This document shows positions 56,201 to 64,000 of a DNA stretch of 64,000 nt, piece by piece. The stretch lies in contig MKVT01000025.1 in NCBI GenBank assembly GCA_001898935.1, positions 1 to 64,000 on the forward strand, given 5' to 3'. The position numbers and the translations under genes are program-made. The DNA comes from Paludibacter sp. 47-17 (GTDB taxonomy: Bacteria; Bacteroidota; Bacteroidia; Bacteroidales; Paludibacteraceae). Position 1 is the first letter of the stretch. Each line of letters opens with the position of its first letter. The notes below the pieces were generated by a model. The model saw nothing but the letters and a program-made list of their open reading frames with translations, had not been told where the DNA came from and made no database searches.

Positions 56201-57254
56201 CGAAATGGCTGTATGGTAAAGGGAAATAATTAATTCCTCCGAAGTAGGTTCCTATCCAGATACCTCCCTCCCTGTCCTCGTACATCGAATATATCGCGTT
56301 GTCGGACAGAGAAAAGCGATCATTGATGTTATGATATAAATGGGTAGTTTCTTTGGACGCCGGATTGTAGATATAAAGCCCCGATTCGGTTCCTATCCAG
56401 TAATTGCCATCGGAAAAGTATCCTAAATCACGGACAAACAGGTTCGGGCTGATATTTTTCCCCAAAGTGAACCTGCTTATCTCTCCGGTCTTTTTATCCA
56501 TAATTCTTAATCCGTCATTAAAGGAGGCAATCAGTAGATAGTCATTGTCGATATTAATGGTTTTCGAGATCAGCAATGAGGTCAGATCCTTTCCCATCGC
56601 ATCTTGCTGGTATTTTGTTATTTGCTTGACAGAAGGATTGAATTTTCTGATCCCACCATAATGAAAACTAATCCATACCTGATTATCGTTGTCAACATTA
56701 ACCGACCATGCTTTTGAAAGTGGTTGTGTTTTGGGATCGTTGTCATCATTAATATTAAATAATGCGTCCAACTCTCCGGTCGAAATTGAATACCTGAAAA
56801 GATTGGACGACGACGTAACCCATAAACAACCGGACTGGTCCATTTTCATGTCCAGGACTTCACCATTAATCTCAATATTGCTTTTCGTCTTTTTATGGAA
56901 TTTAATAAACGTATTATTTATCGGGTTGTAAATGTAAATTCCTCTGTCGGTTCCCACCCATATTGTGCCATCAGGCATTTCAAGCAGTGACCATACCGTA
57001 TTATTCCCCAAACTGAATGGGTTACTGTCATCGTGTTTGAATATTTTGATCGAATTTCCGTCGTAACGGTTAAGACCGTCCTTTGTACCAAACCACATAA
57101 AGCCGGTTTTGTCTTGCATGATCGATAAAACGGTGTTTTGCGAGAGTCCGTTTTCGGTGTTTAAATGACGGAAAGAATAATACTTTTGCTGGCCATATAC
57201 AAGAGAGAATGTTAGCATACATGTGCTCAGAAAAATAAAGCAATATCTTTTCAT
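53256..57254 (-). CDS. hybrid two-component sensor-regulator (HTCS) of a PUL
   Basis: The 1332-residue protein is a membrane-spanning HTCS. A signal peptide (after VYG, leaving Gln first) is followed by many propeller repeats of the Reg_prop type (TGFMWFGTKDGLNRYD and similar, about 30-660). A Y_Y_Y domain (about 690-770), a membrane segment (about 780-800) and HisKA (NVAHEIRTPLT) follow. The ATPase domain (SGIGLALV), a receiver (VISDIIMPQMDG) and a C-terminal AraC-type HTH with FSSTSYFSKTFHKQFG complete it. It should bind a glycan in the periplasm and activate nearby PUL genes, divergent from it here. Confidence 0.94.
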   Translation of the reverse strand: MKRYCFIFLSTCMLTFSLVYGQQKYYSFRHLNTENGLSQNTVLSIMQDKTGFMWFGTKDGLNRYDGNSIKIFKHDDSNPFSLGNNTVWSLLEMPDGTIWVGTDRGIYIYNPINNTFIKFHKKTKSNIEINGEVLDMKMDQSGCLWVTSSSNLFRYSISTGELDALFNINDDNDPKTQPLSKAWSVNVDNDNQVWISFHYGGIRKFNPSVKQITKYQQDAMGKDLTSLLISKTINIDNDYLLIASFNDGLRIMDKKTGEISRFTLGKNISPNLFVRDLGYFSDGNYWIGTESGLYIYNPASKETTHLYHNINDRFSLSDNAIYSMYEDREGGIWIGTYFGGINYFPLPYSHFEKHYPITNKNSLSGERVSGICEDASGNIWIGTEDAGLNMLDIKTKQFRHYSSGAGGLNYHNIHDIIADGNYLWIATFSRGINVLNLKTNTWKHYVKGSQPGMLDNNDVFSLFKDKSNNIWVGTSTGAFLFDRKTEQFIKQDYMQQHYVSDITEDASGQIWFATYINGVYCFNPRTKELKNYNYNPEDPSSICHYKITSMFLDSDNRLWFASESKGICMFDKATAKFIRYNMKDGFSNNVIYKILEDNEKNLWLSSNLGLMRFNPETKRIRIFTKNNGLPGNQFNYKSGYKDKTGKMYFGSLNGLISFQPKQFIYNNHIPPVVITDFHLLNGNNSLSDNESGSAVKKLKHTQSSFSIRFSSLSYVAPEMNKYAYKMEGLDPEWNYLSSPQQITYSNLKHGKYIFRVKASNNDGLWNEKGDLLEIIISPPFWQTTWAYVLYVMMVSATFFYIINYNKRKLENENRRKQRIFEIEKEKEIYNTKIEFFTNVAHEIRTPLTLIKGPLEYIITTEVPKDELQSNLLVMEKNTNRLLHLINQLLDFRKTESHGFSLTFLHSNINDLLSETYERFKPLTNQKKLNFEISVPSETVYADVDREALIKILSNLLNNAVKYSGSHIGIELKEKNDDFVVTVENDGEIIPEELSNQIFNAFFQINSKKAGSGIGLALVRSLVDLHSGDVYLDTSVKTMNVFVVSLPKKQQNVIEIDHPNSTSVPVTEEVNITKDKDTPSLLVVDDNEELLQFVVEKLVKQYIVFKAHNGEEALTVLEKEMINLVISDIIMPQMDGFELCTRIKENPEYSHIPVILLTAKTNIQSKITGLESGADAYIEKPFSMEYLQAQISNLLDNRRKLREAFNNSPFAHTGSIALTKSDEQFLNKLTDIIHKNIANPVFHVDQLAEELCMSRSSLLRKIKGISGSTPNDFIRLIRLKQAAAILKEGEYKVNEVCFLVGFSSTSYFSKTFHKQFGVLPKDFIKNFRKKEEE

Positions 57255-57526
57255 GGTAGTCGTATTTCAATTTCAGCGCTAAAATTAGTTACTTATTTTT
57301 ATTATTGATCGACGAAAAACGCTTAATCAAGTCAAATAATTTGTTTTTCTCGTCAAAGTATTGTTTTGGCTCTTTTTTGTTATAATTTGACTGGTTAGCG
57401 GCCTTCTCTGAAAAAAAATACAACTTACTTTGTAGTGCCAGCCAGTCGTATAATGCGCTCTTGTCAATCACGTTGTGCAGGCTGACAGGTATATATAAAT
57501 AGGTTCAACAATTCAATTTTATTACC
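57255..57526. other. intergenic region between HTCS and PUL genes
   Basis: The region is A/T-rich and separates the divergent HTCS gene from the secreted protein genes. It is the likely place for the regulator's binding site. I see no clear -7/-33 pair and no convincing small gene; a minus-strand frame (57289-57471) looks random. Confidence 0.5.
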
Positions 57527-58240
57527 ATGAAAAAAATGTTACTTTTTGGATTCGTGTTTTTATTCTCCGGTATACTGAGTGTTCCGGTGAAAGCAGAGGT
57601 TACATGTTATACTGCCGCAGAAGTCAAGATACCCGACTTTTGGCTGGATCATTTTTATTATGCTCAATGTACCGATTGGGAAGGTACCGGTTCTAAACTT
57701 TTTGCCGAGAATCCCGACTATATTGATTTTAATGGAGGCAGTACGGTTGAATTTCCCGTCAGAGTATCGCAAGATGGTGAATATGTGGTTACTTTATCCT
57801 ATGGTATAGGCTATGCCGATGCTACAGGTGCAACTATGACAATTAATGTTAATGGTGAATTTGCCACCCAGTTGACTCTTTATAAATTAACCGCAGATCC
57901 TCCTGCAACAATCGATTTTAGTGTAGAGTTGTATGCCGACTACGACAATGTTATTCAATTGAAACAGGTGAAGGACTGGCCGATAATATTGGGGATACAG
58001 TTATCATCCAATATTTCGGGTACTATTTCTGTCGACGAAAACAGTTTTACCATTGTTCCCTCTTCGGGCGCTATTAGCATAGAAAATCTCAGCGGTGAAA
58101 ATCAGATCGATATTTATACGATTAATGGTAAAATTATCAATTCTGAAAAAGTTACATCCAACTCATTTAATTATAAGCTTAACGAAGGGCTATACATTGT
58201 AAAAGTCAATGGAGAGGCCAGGAAAGTTGTTGTAAAATAA
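57527..58240 (+). CDS. secreted carbohydrate-binding-like protein with T9SS sorting tail
   Basis: The 237-residue protein has a signal peptide (MKKMLLFGFVFLFSG, cleaved near PVKA). A beta-rich domain of the carbohydrate-binding-module type (about 25-160, with EFPVRVSQDGEYVVTLSYG) resembling CBM6/35-like folds follows. The C-terminal domain has DIYTINGKIINSEKV and GLYIVKVNG, the mark of a type A T9SS sorting domain. It has no catalytic domain. It may bind the substrate of the PUL at the cell surface. It lies 104 bases before the large T9SS enzyme-like gene. Confidence 0.78.
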   Translation: MKKMLLFGFVFLFSGILSVPVKAEVTCYTAAEVKIPDFWLDHFYYAQCTDWEGTGSKLFAENPDYIDFNGGSTVEFPVRVSQDGEYVVTLSYGIGYADATGATMTINVNGEFATQLTLYKLTADPPATIDFSVELYADYDNVIQLKQVKDWPIILGIQLSSNISGTISVDENSFTIVPSSGAISIENLSGENQIDIYTINGKIINSEKVTSNSFNYKLNEGLYIVKVNGEARKVVVK

Positions 58241-58344
58241 GTTATTTAAATATTTTCAAGCCAAAGAGAGTGCTTTTGTTCTGTGGAACCTACTCGTTGG
58301 CCTTTTCAAAACAAGAATTTTGACTCAGCAAATCCGTACCTTCC

Positions 58345-60888
58345 ATGAGACACCTTAAGTTGCTATACCTCAATTGGTTTTTGGGATTATTGTGCTTTCC
58401 TTCAGTTGCCGGAACTACAGCAACTAATCAATTAATTTCGGGCCATGCCTCGATAACGTTAATAACGTATTCCGAAAATCAATTCGGACTTTCTTTCTCT
58501 TTCGACGGGAATGAAATTCCAACTCTCGATCCCTCCAATCCGGTTAGTTTGGAGGTAAAGGGAAAGAAAGTGTCAGGAAAATATTTTTCATGCCAATTCA
58601 TAAACGATTCATTGCTATGTAAAGCTTCACTGGTAACAGCACGTGGATCGGAGATAGTGGTAACTGACAAGTATTTTACGAAGGGAGACGGCAGATTTGA
58701 GTTGCAACGGAAACTGGAGTTTGCAACAGCGATGAGTATGGATTCTCATTTTAATTCGTTATTCGGATTTATAACAGATTCGGTAGCCACCCGATTAACC
58801 AGAAATGAGTATTTTATTCCGGGAGTATGGTACAAGGGTAATTTTTCCGCGGCAGGGAATCTTCCTCCCGGCACTCCCGGTTCAAATGACATTTATCATT
58901 ACTATCGTGCAGACAGGATCACACTTCCTCTGGTGATGTTCAGAAATCCTGCTGACGGATTGACTGTCTCAATTATTCATAAAGATTCTCCCAACGAAAC
59001 GGTACTGCAGGATGCAAATGGCATTTATATCAATGCAGATTATCAATACGGGTCCTTGGGCATTAAAAGAGAAAATGATACTATATACACTACATTTGTA
59101 TATCCTGGCTCAGAGCATGAGAGAACTTCCGGCAAGGGATATCGCTTTCATCCGGTACAAAAGGGGATAAAGCACGAATACAACCTTGAGATTTCCTTTT
59201 CAACCACTTCCAATTATGCTACGGCAGTCAAAAACACGTGGAACCGAGCTTTCGATTTATATAATCCGAAAATATATCCTGTTGATTTATCATTTACATA
59301 TGATGGATTGATTGAAACTTTACTGACCTATTATGTTCCGGATAATACGATGGGAGGGATCCGTGATGCTGCCGGGTTCCCGTTTCAGGTGAGTCTGACT
59401 ACCTTCGAACCTATGGGGATTGATTATCAGATGGGTTTTGTAGGGATGCAGATCGCCACCGGCTATTACCTGTACCGGGAGGGAATTGAAAAACAAAACG
59501 TGCTAACGAAGGATAAGGGAGCTGCGGTACTTAATTTCTGGGCCGGTAATTCGCTGACTGCCTTGGGTTTTCCGCGTACCTGGTACGATCCGGGACTGAA
59601 TGGAAAGAAGGGTACATTCAGAAGTGGTAGTAATATCCGGGTGTGTACAGGAGGTATGGAGGGTTTGATTGCTGCCTGGAGCTTTGCAAAGCGAAATGGC
59701 ATTGATAATCCGTCGTGGATCGCTGCCTGTAAACAATTCGGAGATTGGTTAGTGGAGAATCAGAATGCTGACGGGAGTTATTATTATTCGTATGACCAAA
59801 ATACCATTGTGAATGGTAAGCACACCGTTACAAACTACAATAAGTATTTAACAGTGTGTGCCGTGAGGTATCTTGTGGAACTGTATATAGCAACAGGTGT
59901 GGATGCTTATAAAACAGCGGCACTGAAGGCCGGAGAATTTGCGTATAAGAATATTCATGAAAAGTATATTTATGTAGCCTGCGTGGTGGATAATCCACAG
60001 ACTATCGATAGTGAATCGGGTCAAATGGCTCTCAATGCATTTCTTTCATTGTACGATCTGACCAGGCAAAGTAAATGGTTGGTTGCGGCCGAACAAGCAG
60101 CTACCTATACCGAGAGTTGGGTATATTCGCATGAAATTCCGGTTGAAAAAGACAGAACCGAGAATACAGTATTTCCTAAAGATCGCAGTATAGTGGGCCA
60201 GCATTTGATTGCAATCGGTCATTCGGCAGCAGATCTGGGCTTTGCCTGGTCGTCGTTTGCTTTCTATCGGTTGTATCTCGAAACGGCTAATGAACATTAT
60301 CTGAAAGTTGCCCGAATTGCAGCACATAATACTAAACAATCCATGAATTGGGACGGGTCGCTTTATCCCGGACAACCGAAAGGATTGCAGTTAGAGGCAT
60401 TTCAGGTAATGATTCCCCGAAGGCGGGATGGAGTGTTGACTGCACTCAATTGGAACTATGCCGCCCATCTCGATCCTATGTTCAGATTAAAAGATGCATT
60501 TGGAACTCCCGACCTGGAAGTAGTAGAACAAATGCCTCTGGAAGAACGAATACGTCTTAATAATATGTACTCCCAAGTTCAATCGGCTAATTACGGACAG
60601 GAGATCGAATCCGGGACAGACAACGAGCTCTATGGCAGGATAAGATTATATCCCAATCCTCTTCCGGCCGGCAGCAAACAGTTGAGTATCGAATGGTCCG
60701 ATGCCGGAAAGGAATGCCGCCATATTCTTATTTGTAATATGATGGGCGAAACAGTTTATTCGGAACAGTTAAACGGCGCCGGTTCGAAACCTGAAGTGAC
60801 AAATCTCGAGGGTCTTCCTGCCGGAATCTATTTAGTCCAATTGACCGGAGAACATTTTATGATAACGGATAAATTAATCATCAAATAA
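58345..60888 (+). CDS. secreted alpha/alpha-barrel glycosidase-like protein with T9SS sorting tail
   Basis: The 847-residue protein has a signal peptide and an N-terminal beta-rich domain (about 25-290). A long helical toroid region (about 310-750) of the six-hairpin glycosidase or lyase kind has motifs such as GLIAAW, WLVENQNADGSYYYSYD and DSESGQMALNAFLSLY. The C-terminal T9SS sorting domain (LYPNPLP, CNMMGETVY, GLPAGIYLVQL) is clear. I do not recognise the CAZy family or the catalytic residues with confidence. It is likely a surface-exposed glycan-degrading enzyme of this PUL. It is 15 bases from the SusC-like gene. Confidence 0.75.
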   Translation: MRHLKLLYLNWFLGLLCFPSVAGTTATNQLISGHASITLITYSENQFGLSFSFDGNEIPTLDPSNPVSLEVKGKKVSGKYFSCQFINDSLLCKASLVTARGSEIVVTDKYFTKGDGRFELQRKLEFATAMSMDSHFNSLFGFITDSVATRLTRNEYFIPGVWYKGNFSAAGNLPPGTPGSNDIYHYYRADRITLPLVMFRNPADGLTVSIIHKDSPNETVLQDANGIYINADYQYGSLGIKRENDTIYTTFVYPGSEHERTSGKGYRFHPVQKGIKHEYNLEISFSTTSNYATAVKNTWNRAFDLYNPKIYPVDLSFTYDGLIETLLTYYVPDNTMGGIRDAAGFPFQVSLTTFEPMGIDYQMGFVGMQIATGYYLYREGIEKQNVLTKDKGAAVLNFWAGNSLTALGFPRTWYDPGLNGKKGTFRSGSNIRVCTGGMEGLIAAWSFAKRNGIDNPSWIAACKQFGDWLVENQNADGSYYYSYDQNTIVNGKHTVTNYNKYLTVCAVRYLVELYIATGVDAYKTAALKAGEFAYKNIHEKYIYVACVVDNPQTIDSESGQMALNAFLSLYDLTRQSKWLVAAEQAATYTESWVYSHEIPVEKDRTENTVFPKDRSIVGQHLIAIGHSAADLGFAWSSFAFYRLYLETANEHYLKVARIAAHNTKQSMNWDGSLYPGQPKGLQLEAFQVMIPRRRDGVLTALNWNYAAHLDPMFRLKDAFGTPDLEVVEQMPLEERIRLNNMYSQVQSANYGQEIESGTDNELYGRIRLYPNPLPAGSKQLSIEWSDAGKECRHILICNMMGETVYSEQLNGAGSKPEVTNLEGLPAGIYLVQLTGEHFMITDKLIIK

Positions 60889-60903
60889 TTAAATCGAATT
60901 GTA

Positions 60904-63900
60904 ATGAGCAAGCTATGTAATTCACGCATTTCTGAAATTATGAAAAGAAAACGGTGTTTTCTAAGTGTTCTGGCGGCATTCATTTGTATCTCAATAAATT
61001 CAGTCTATGCCGGGAACCTGATGCAGAGTCAAAGGTTTGTACGAGGGAAGGTCGTTGATAAAGAAGGTCTGCCATTAATCGGGGTGAGTATTGTAGAGAA
61101 AGGTACGGGCAATGGTACTGTTTCGGATATTCAGGGAGTTTTCGGTCTGACAGTATTGAATACCGACCCGGTGCTCCTGTTTTCGTATGTAGGATATAAA
61201 ACGGCGGAAATCCTGCCCGGAGAAAAGAACCATATTCATGTAGTACTTCAGGAAGAACTCGAATTGCTCGATGAAGTAGTAGTTGTCGGGTATGGTACGA
61301 AGCGAAAAGGCAATCTGGCCGCATCGGTTAGTACGGTCCGCAATGAAGATATCATCCGTTCGGCATCAACAACTACGGCAGGGGCAATTGTAGGCAAAAT
61401 GGCAGGGATCACCTCCCGCCAGAAGTCCGGAACGCCAGGATCGTCAGCGTCGCTTCAGATTCGTAATATGGGAACTCCGCTGTATGTTATCGATGGCGTA
61501 ATGACAGATGAAGGGGCTTTTAATAATCTGGACATTCATGATATCGATAATATCTCTGTCTTAAAAGATGGTGCAGCCGCGATATATGGATTCAAGGCCT
61601 CGAATGGGGTGGTGTTGGTAACTACAAAAAAAGGAGGTAAGAATCAAAAACAGCAGGTAAATATCAATGCCTATACCGGTTTTCAGCAATGGACGGAATA
61701 TCCTGACCTGTTAAATGCATATCAGTGGAATTATGCGAACGATATGGCAGATGTAAATGCCGGAACATTAAAAGACCCCCTTGCTATTGCAGCAAAAAAA
61801 GAGGCTTTGGAAAAATGGAGAACAGGTTACTACAACGCCGAAACGGGCGAAGATTACAGAGGATATGATTGGTACGGCAATTTCGTTGATAATGCAGCCC
61901 CTCAGAGTTACGTGAATGCCAACGTCAACGGAGGATCCGAGAATACAACATATTATATATCGGTAGGTCATGTTAGTCAGGATGCGGTGTTTAAAGATTA
62001 TAATTTTAATCGTACCAATATGACGGCAAATTTTAATGTCGATCTGACTGATCGTTGGAAAATTGGCGTACAGGTTCTCGGAAAAATAGAAAACCGTACC
62101 AACCCGGCTCTCCCGGGTAGCGATGATTACGCGGAAATGCGGTCGTCATTATATAACTTGTTACCTGTTTGGCGTCCCTATGCAAATGATAATCCTGATT
62201 ATCTGAATTTTATGGCAGGGCATGACGCAGCACGCAATATGGCCGCGTATACAATCGATAACGCGGGAGAATTTAAAGAAACCTGGCGTACTGTTCAGCC
62301 GATTTTCAATATTGATTACGATATTCCTGTAAAAGGGCTGAAATTTAAGTCTTTGTTGTCATATTATTACGGAGATAAGAATACTTCAAACTTTGAAAAA
62401 GGATGGAAAGAATACACCTATAACCAGCAGGGAAAGGTTTATGAAGAAAAGTACGACCGGGTCGCTTTAGGTCAGACCTATTTGGGAAAAGAAACCGAAC
62501 ATGTGGAAGAACTGACAGGCCAGACTTACCTGGATTTTGACCGGATTTTCGGAAATATTCATCAGGTAACGGCTACGGTGGGTTTCGAATTTTATAAAAG
62601 GGCGTGGAATAGTTTGATTATTTACCAAACTCCTGCGAATAATACCTTTATAAGTTTGCTGACCGATAGCGAAAACAATAAGGTGATAAATGATGCTTTG
62701 AATTACAGTACTGCAAGCTGGGTATTTCGTGCGGGTTATGTTTATGACCAAAGATATATTATTGATTTCGCGAGTCGTTATGATGCGTCATGGCGTTTTC
62801 AACAGGGGAATCAGTGGGGCTTTTTTCCTTCCTTGTCCGGAGCATGGCGGATCTCGGAAGAAGATTTCTTTAAAGGTTCGGAAATTTCATCCTGGTTGTC
62901 GAACCTGAAGTTGAGAGTGTCTTATGGCTCCATGGGAAGTGATGCCCTGAGTACCGGGATATATCCGTATTTTGCTTATCTTCCAGGATATAACTATGAT
63001 AAAGGTGGAGCAATTATCACCTCCAATCCGATTTCAGGAGGGGCCGATAATATGGTTATTGGGAGTCAATCGAAGGGATTGCCGGTTACCAACCTGACCT
63101 GGATTAAAACCGCGATTACTAACGTGGGAATCGATCTTGGTTTTTTCGATAACCACCTGACTGCTGAATTCGATGCGTTTCAAAGAGTACGTGATGGCAT
63201 TCCTGCATATCCCGATGATGTGACATATCCTCTCGAGAGTGGATTTCTTGCAATGGCTCAGAATTTAAACTCTGATAAAACGCTCGGAGTGGATGGGTTT
63301 ATCAAGTGGAATGATAAAATCGGCGACTTTACTTATTCTGTCGGAGTCAATGCTACGCTGGCACGGCAAATGAATGGAAAGCGCTATGGAGAATTGTTTT
63401 TAAATGCCTGGGACCGGTACAGGTGGTCGCAGGAAAACAGATGGGCCAATGTGCAGAATGGCGAAATCTGGATGTGGGAAACGATTGGGGTTTTTCAGAC
63501 TCAGGAAGAAATTGATAATTATCCGGTAAATATAGACGGGGCTAATAATACGAATCTCAGACCGGGTGATCTTATTTTCAGAGATATCAATGAAGATGGC
63601 ATTATCGATGATTTTGACAAAAGGCCCTTGGGCTATGCCGCTGCCGACTGGCCGTGGGACTCCTCAAAAGGAAATAAAAACCCCTTGTTGTCATTCGGAT
63701 TAAACCTGGGAGTTGAATGGAAGGGAATTGATTTTGCTGCTGACCTTGCAGGTGGAAGTATGAATACCTTTGTTCCCGACTGGCATGTAAAATACGGTCC
63801 TTCACGTACTCAAACCGGTTTTGTTTATAACTCGCTGGATGTGTGGCATCATGAAGACATCTACGATCCGACATCGCCCTGGGTTCCGGGTAAGTTTCCT

Positions 63901-64000
63901 GCGCCGGCCGGTTGGAACAATCCTTCGCTTCGTAGCTGGAATGATTACTATACTAAAGAAATAAATTATGTCCGTTTGAGGAATTTGGTCCTGGGCTACA
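60904..64000 (+). CDS. SusC-like TonB-dependent transporter, 3' end outside window
   Basis: The gene is open at the window edge: about 1032 codons are seen and no stop is reached. After a signal peptide (MKRKRCFLSVL with SVYA) comes a carboxypeptidase-regulatory-like domain (about 45-125, with RGKVVDKEGLPLIGVSI and GTVSDIQGVF). A plug domain (with DEVVVVGYGTKRKG, QIRNMG and YVIDGVM) and the start of the beta-barrel follow. It imports oligosaccharides across the outer membrane. The first ATG is at 60904; one at 60940 would give a shorter signal peptide. A SusD gene is expected just past the window. Confidence 0.92.
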   Translation, partial: MSKLCNSRISEIMKRKRCFLSVLAAFICISINSVYAGNLMQSQRFVRGKVVDKEGLPLIGVSIVEKGTGNGTVSDIQGVFGLTVLNTDPVLLFSYVGYKTAEILPGEKNHIHVVLQEELELLDEVVVVGYGTKRKGNLAASVSTVRNEDIIRSASTTTAGAIVGKMAGITSRQKSGTPGSSASLQIRNMGTPLYVIDGVMTDEGAFNNLDIHDIDNISVLKDGAAAIYGFKASNGVVLVTTKKGGKNQKQQVNINAYTGFQQWTEYPDLLNAYQWNYANDMADVNAGTLKDPLAIAAKKEALEKWRTGYYNAETGEDYRGYDWYGNFVDNAAPQSYVNANVNGGSENTTYYISVGHVSQDAVFKDYNFNRTNMTANFNVDLTDRWKIGVQVLGKIENRTNPALPGSDDYAEMRSSLYNLLPVWRPYANDNPDYLNFMAGHDAARNMAAYTIDNAGEFKETWRTVQPIFNIDYDIPVKGLKFKSLLSYYYGDKNTSNFEKGWKEYTYNQQGKVYEEKYDRVALGQTYLGKETEHVEELTGQTYLDFDRIFGNIHQVTATVGFEFYKRAWNSLIIYQTPANNTFISLLTDSENNKVINDALNYSTASWVFRAGYVYDQRYIIDFASRYDASWRFQQGNQWGFFPSLSGAWRISEEDFFKGSEISSWLSNLKLRVSYGSMGSDALSTGIYPYFAYLPGYNYDKGGAIITSNPISGGADNMVIGSQSKGLPVTNLTWIKTAITNVGIDLGFFDNHLTAEFDAFQRVRDGIPAYPDDVTYPLESGFLAMAQNLNSDKTLGVDGFIKWNDKIGDFTYSVGVNATLARQMNGKRYGELFLNAWDRYRWSQENRWANVQNGEIWMWETIGVFQTQEEIDNYPVNIDGANNTNLRPGDLIFRDINEDGIIDDFDKRPLGYAAADWPWDSSKGNKNPLLSFGLNLGVEWKGIDFAADLAGGSMNTFVPDWHVKYGPSRTQTGFVYNSLDVWHHEDIYDPTSPWVPGKFPAPAGWNNPSLRSWNDYYTKEINYVRLRNLVLGY

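Noticed and set aside
57289-57471. Minus-strand frame of 60 codons upstream of the HTCS gene
   Set aside because: Low-complexity A/T-rich composition and no start context; more likely regulatory DNA.

Overview
The window is chromosomal DNA from a member of the phylum Bacteroidetes, most likely order Bacteroidales. Four lines of evidence support this. (1) Most promoters that can be read have the Bacteroidetes -7 box TAnnTTTG, often with a TTG/TTTG -33 box 18-20 bp upstream, and genes lack Shine-Dalgarno sites. (2) Type IX secretion (T9SS) regulators (PorX and a PorW/SprE-like protein) and T9SS-sorted cargo are present. (3) There is a SusC-type transporter with a hybrid two-component regulator. 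(4) The arginine pathway uses an N-succinylornithine-type carbamoyltransferase. I cannot name the genus. No CRISPR array, tRNA, insertion sequence or prophage was seen.

Layout. 1-72 is the 3' end of a 5S rRNA gene with its terminator. 316-3773 (minus) is a three-gene surface-polysaccharide group: two glycosyltransferases and a phosphoribosyltransferase-HAD protein. 3935-4957 is an NAD-dependent epimerase/dehydratase. 5017-8613 (minus) is etfB-etfA-acyl-CoA dehydrogenase. 9109-12410 is a glutaminyl cyclase followed by proB-proA. 12619-14238 holds an RRM RNA-binding protein, a CPBP membrane protease and a small membrane protein. 14326-27101 is a run of nine closely packed co-directional genes: porW/sprE-like, porX, argF', apt, argB, an NtrC-like regulator, a hybrid histidine kinase, a secreted esterase and an M20 deacylase. 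27102-35197 (minus) is a tight run headed by gyrB: gyrB, a GH16-fold protein, a kdsA-kdsC fusion, kdsD and a SNF2 helicase. 35360-38340 is metF, a DksA-like gene, lspA and a DUF4296 lipoprotein. 38379-48461 (minus) holds a macroglobulin/TonB-plug protein, recQ, clpX, clpP, tig and typA. 48632-53112 holds a small HTH protein, a GH43-like enzyme, a LytTR/LiaF-like pair and rplS. 53256-64000 is the start of a polysaccharide utilisation locus (PUL), visibly poorer in G+C than the rest: an HTCS sensor-regulator, two secreted proteins with T9SS sorting tails, and a SusC-like receptor that runs off the window.

How they connect. PorX and the PorW/SprE-like lipoprotein belong to the T9SS machinery, and the PUL encodes two likely T9SS clients. 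The glutaminyl cyclase would cap the Gln left at the N-terminus of several exported proteins here, where four predicted signal peptidase I substrates have Gln at the expected +1 position. KdsD and the KdsA-KdsC fusion together supply three successive steps to free KDO for lipopolysaccharide. ArgB, ArgF' and the M20 deacylase fit one succinylated arginine route. Trigger factor, ClpP and ClpX form the usual protein-quality-control cluster.

The items most worth a second look are: the KdsA-KdsC fusion beside a GH16-fold protein lacking its catalytic acids, under a gyrB promoter; the phosphoribosyltransferase-HAD protein; the NtrC-like regulator with an altered sigma-54 contact loop; the possible small RNA ending in a perfect 16-bp hairpin; the inverted repeat around the clpP promoter; and the T9SS-exported enzymes of the PUL.
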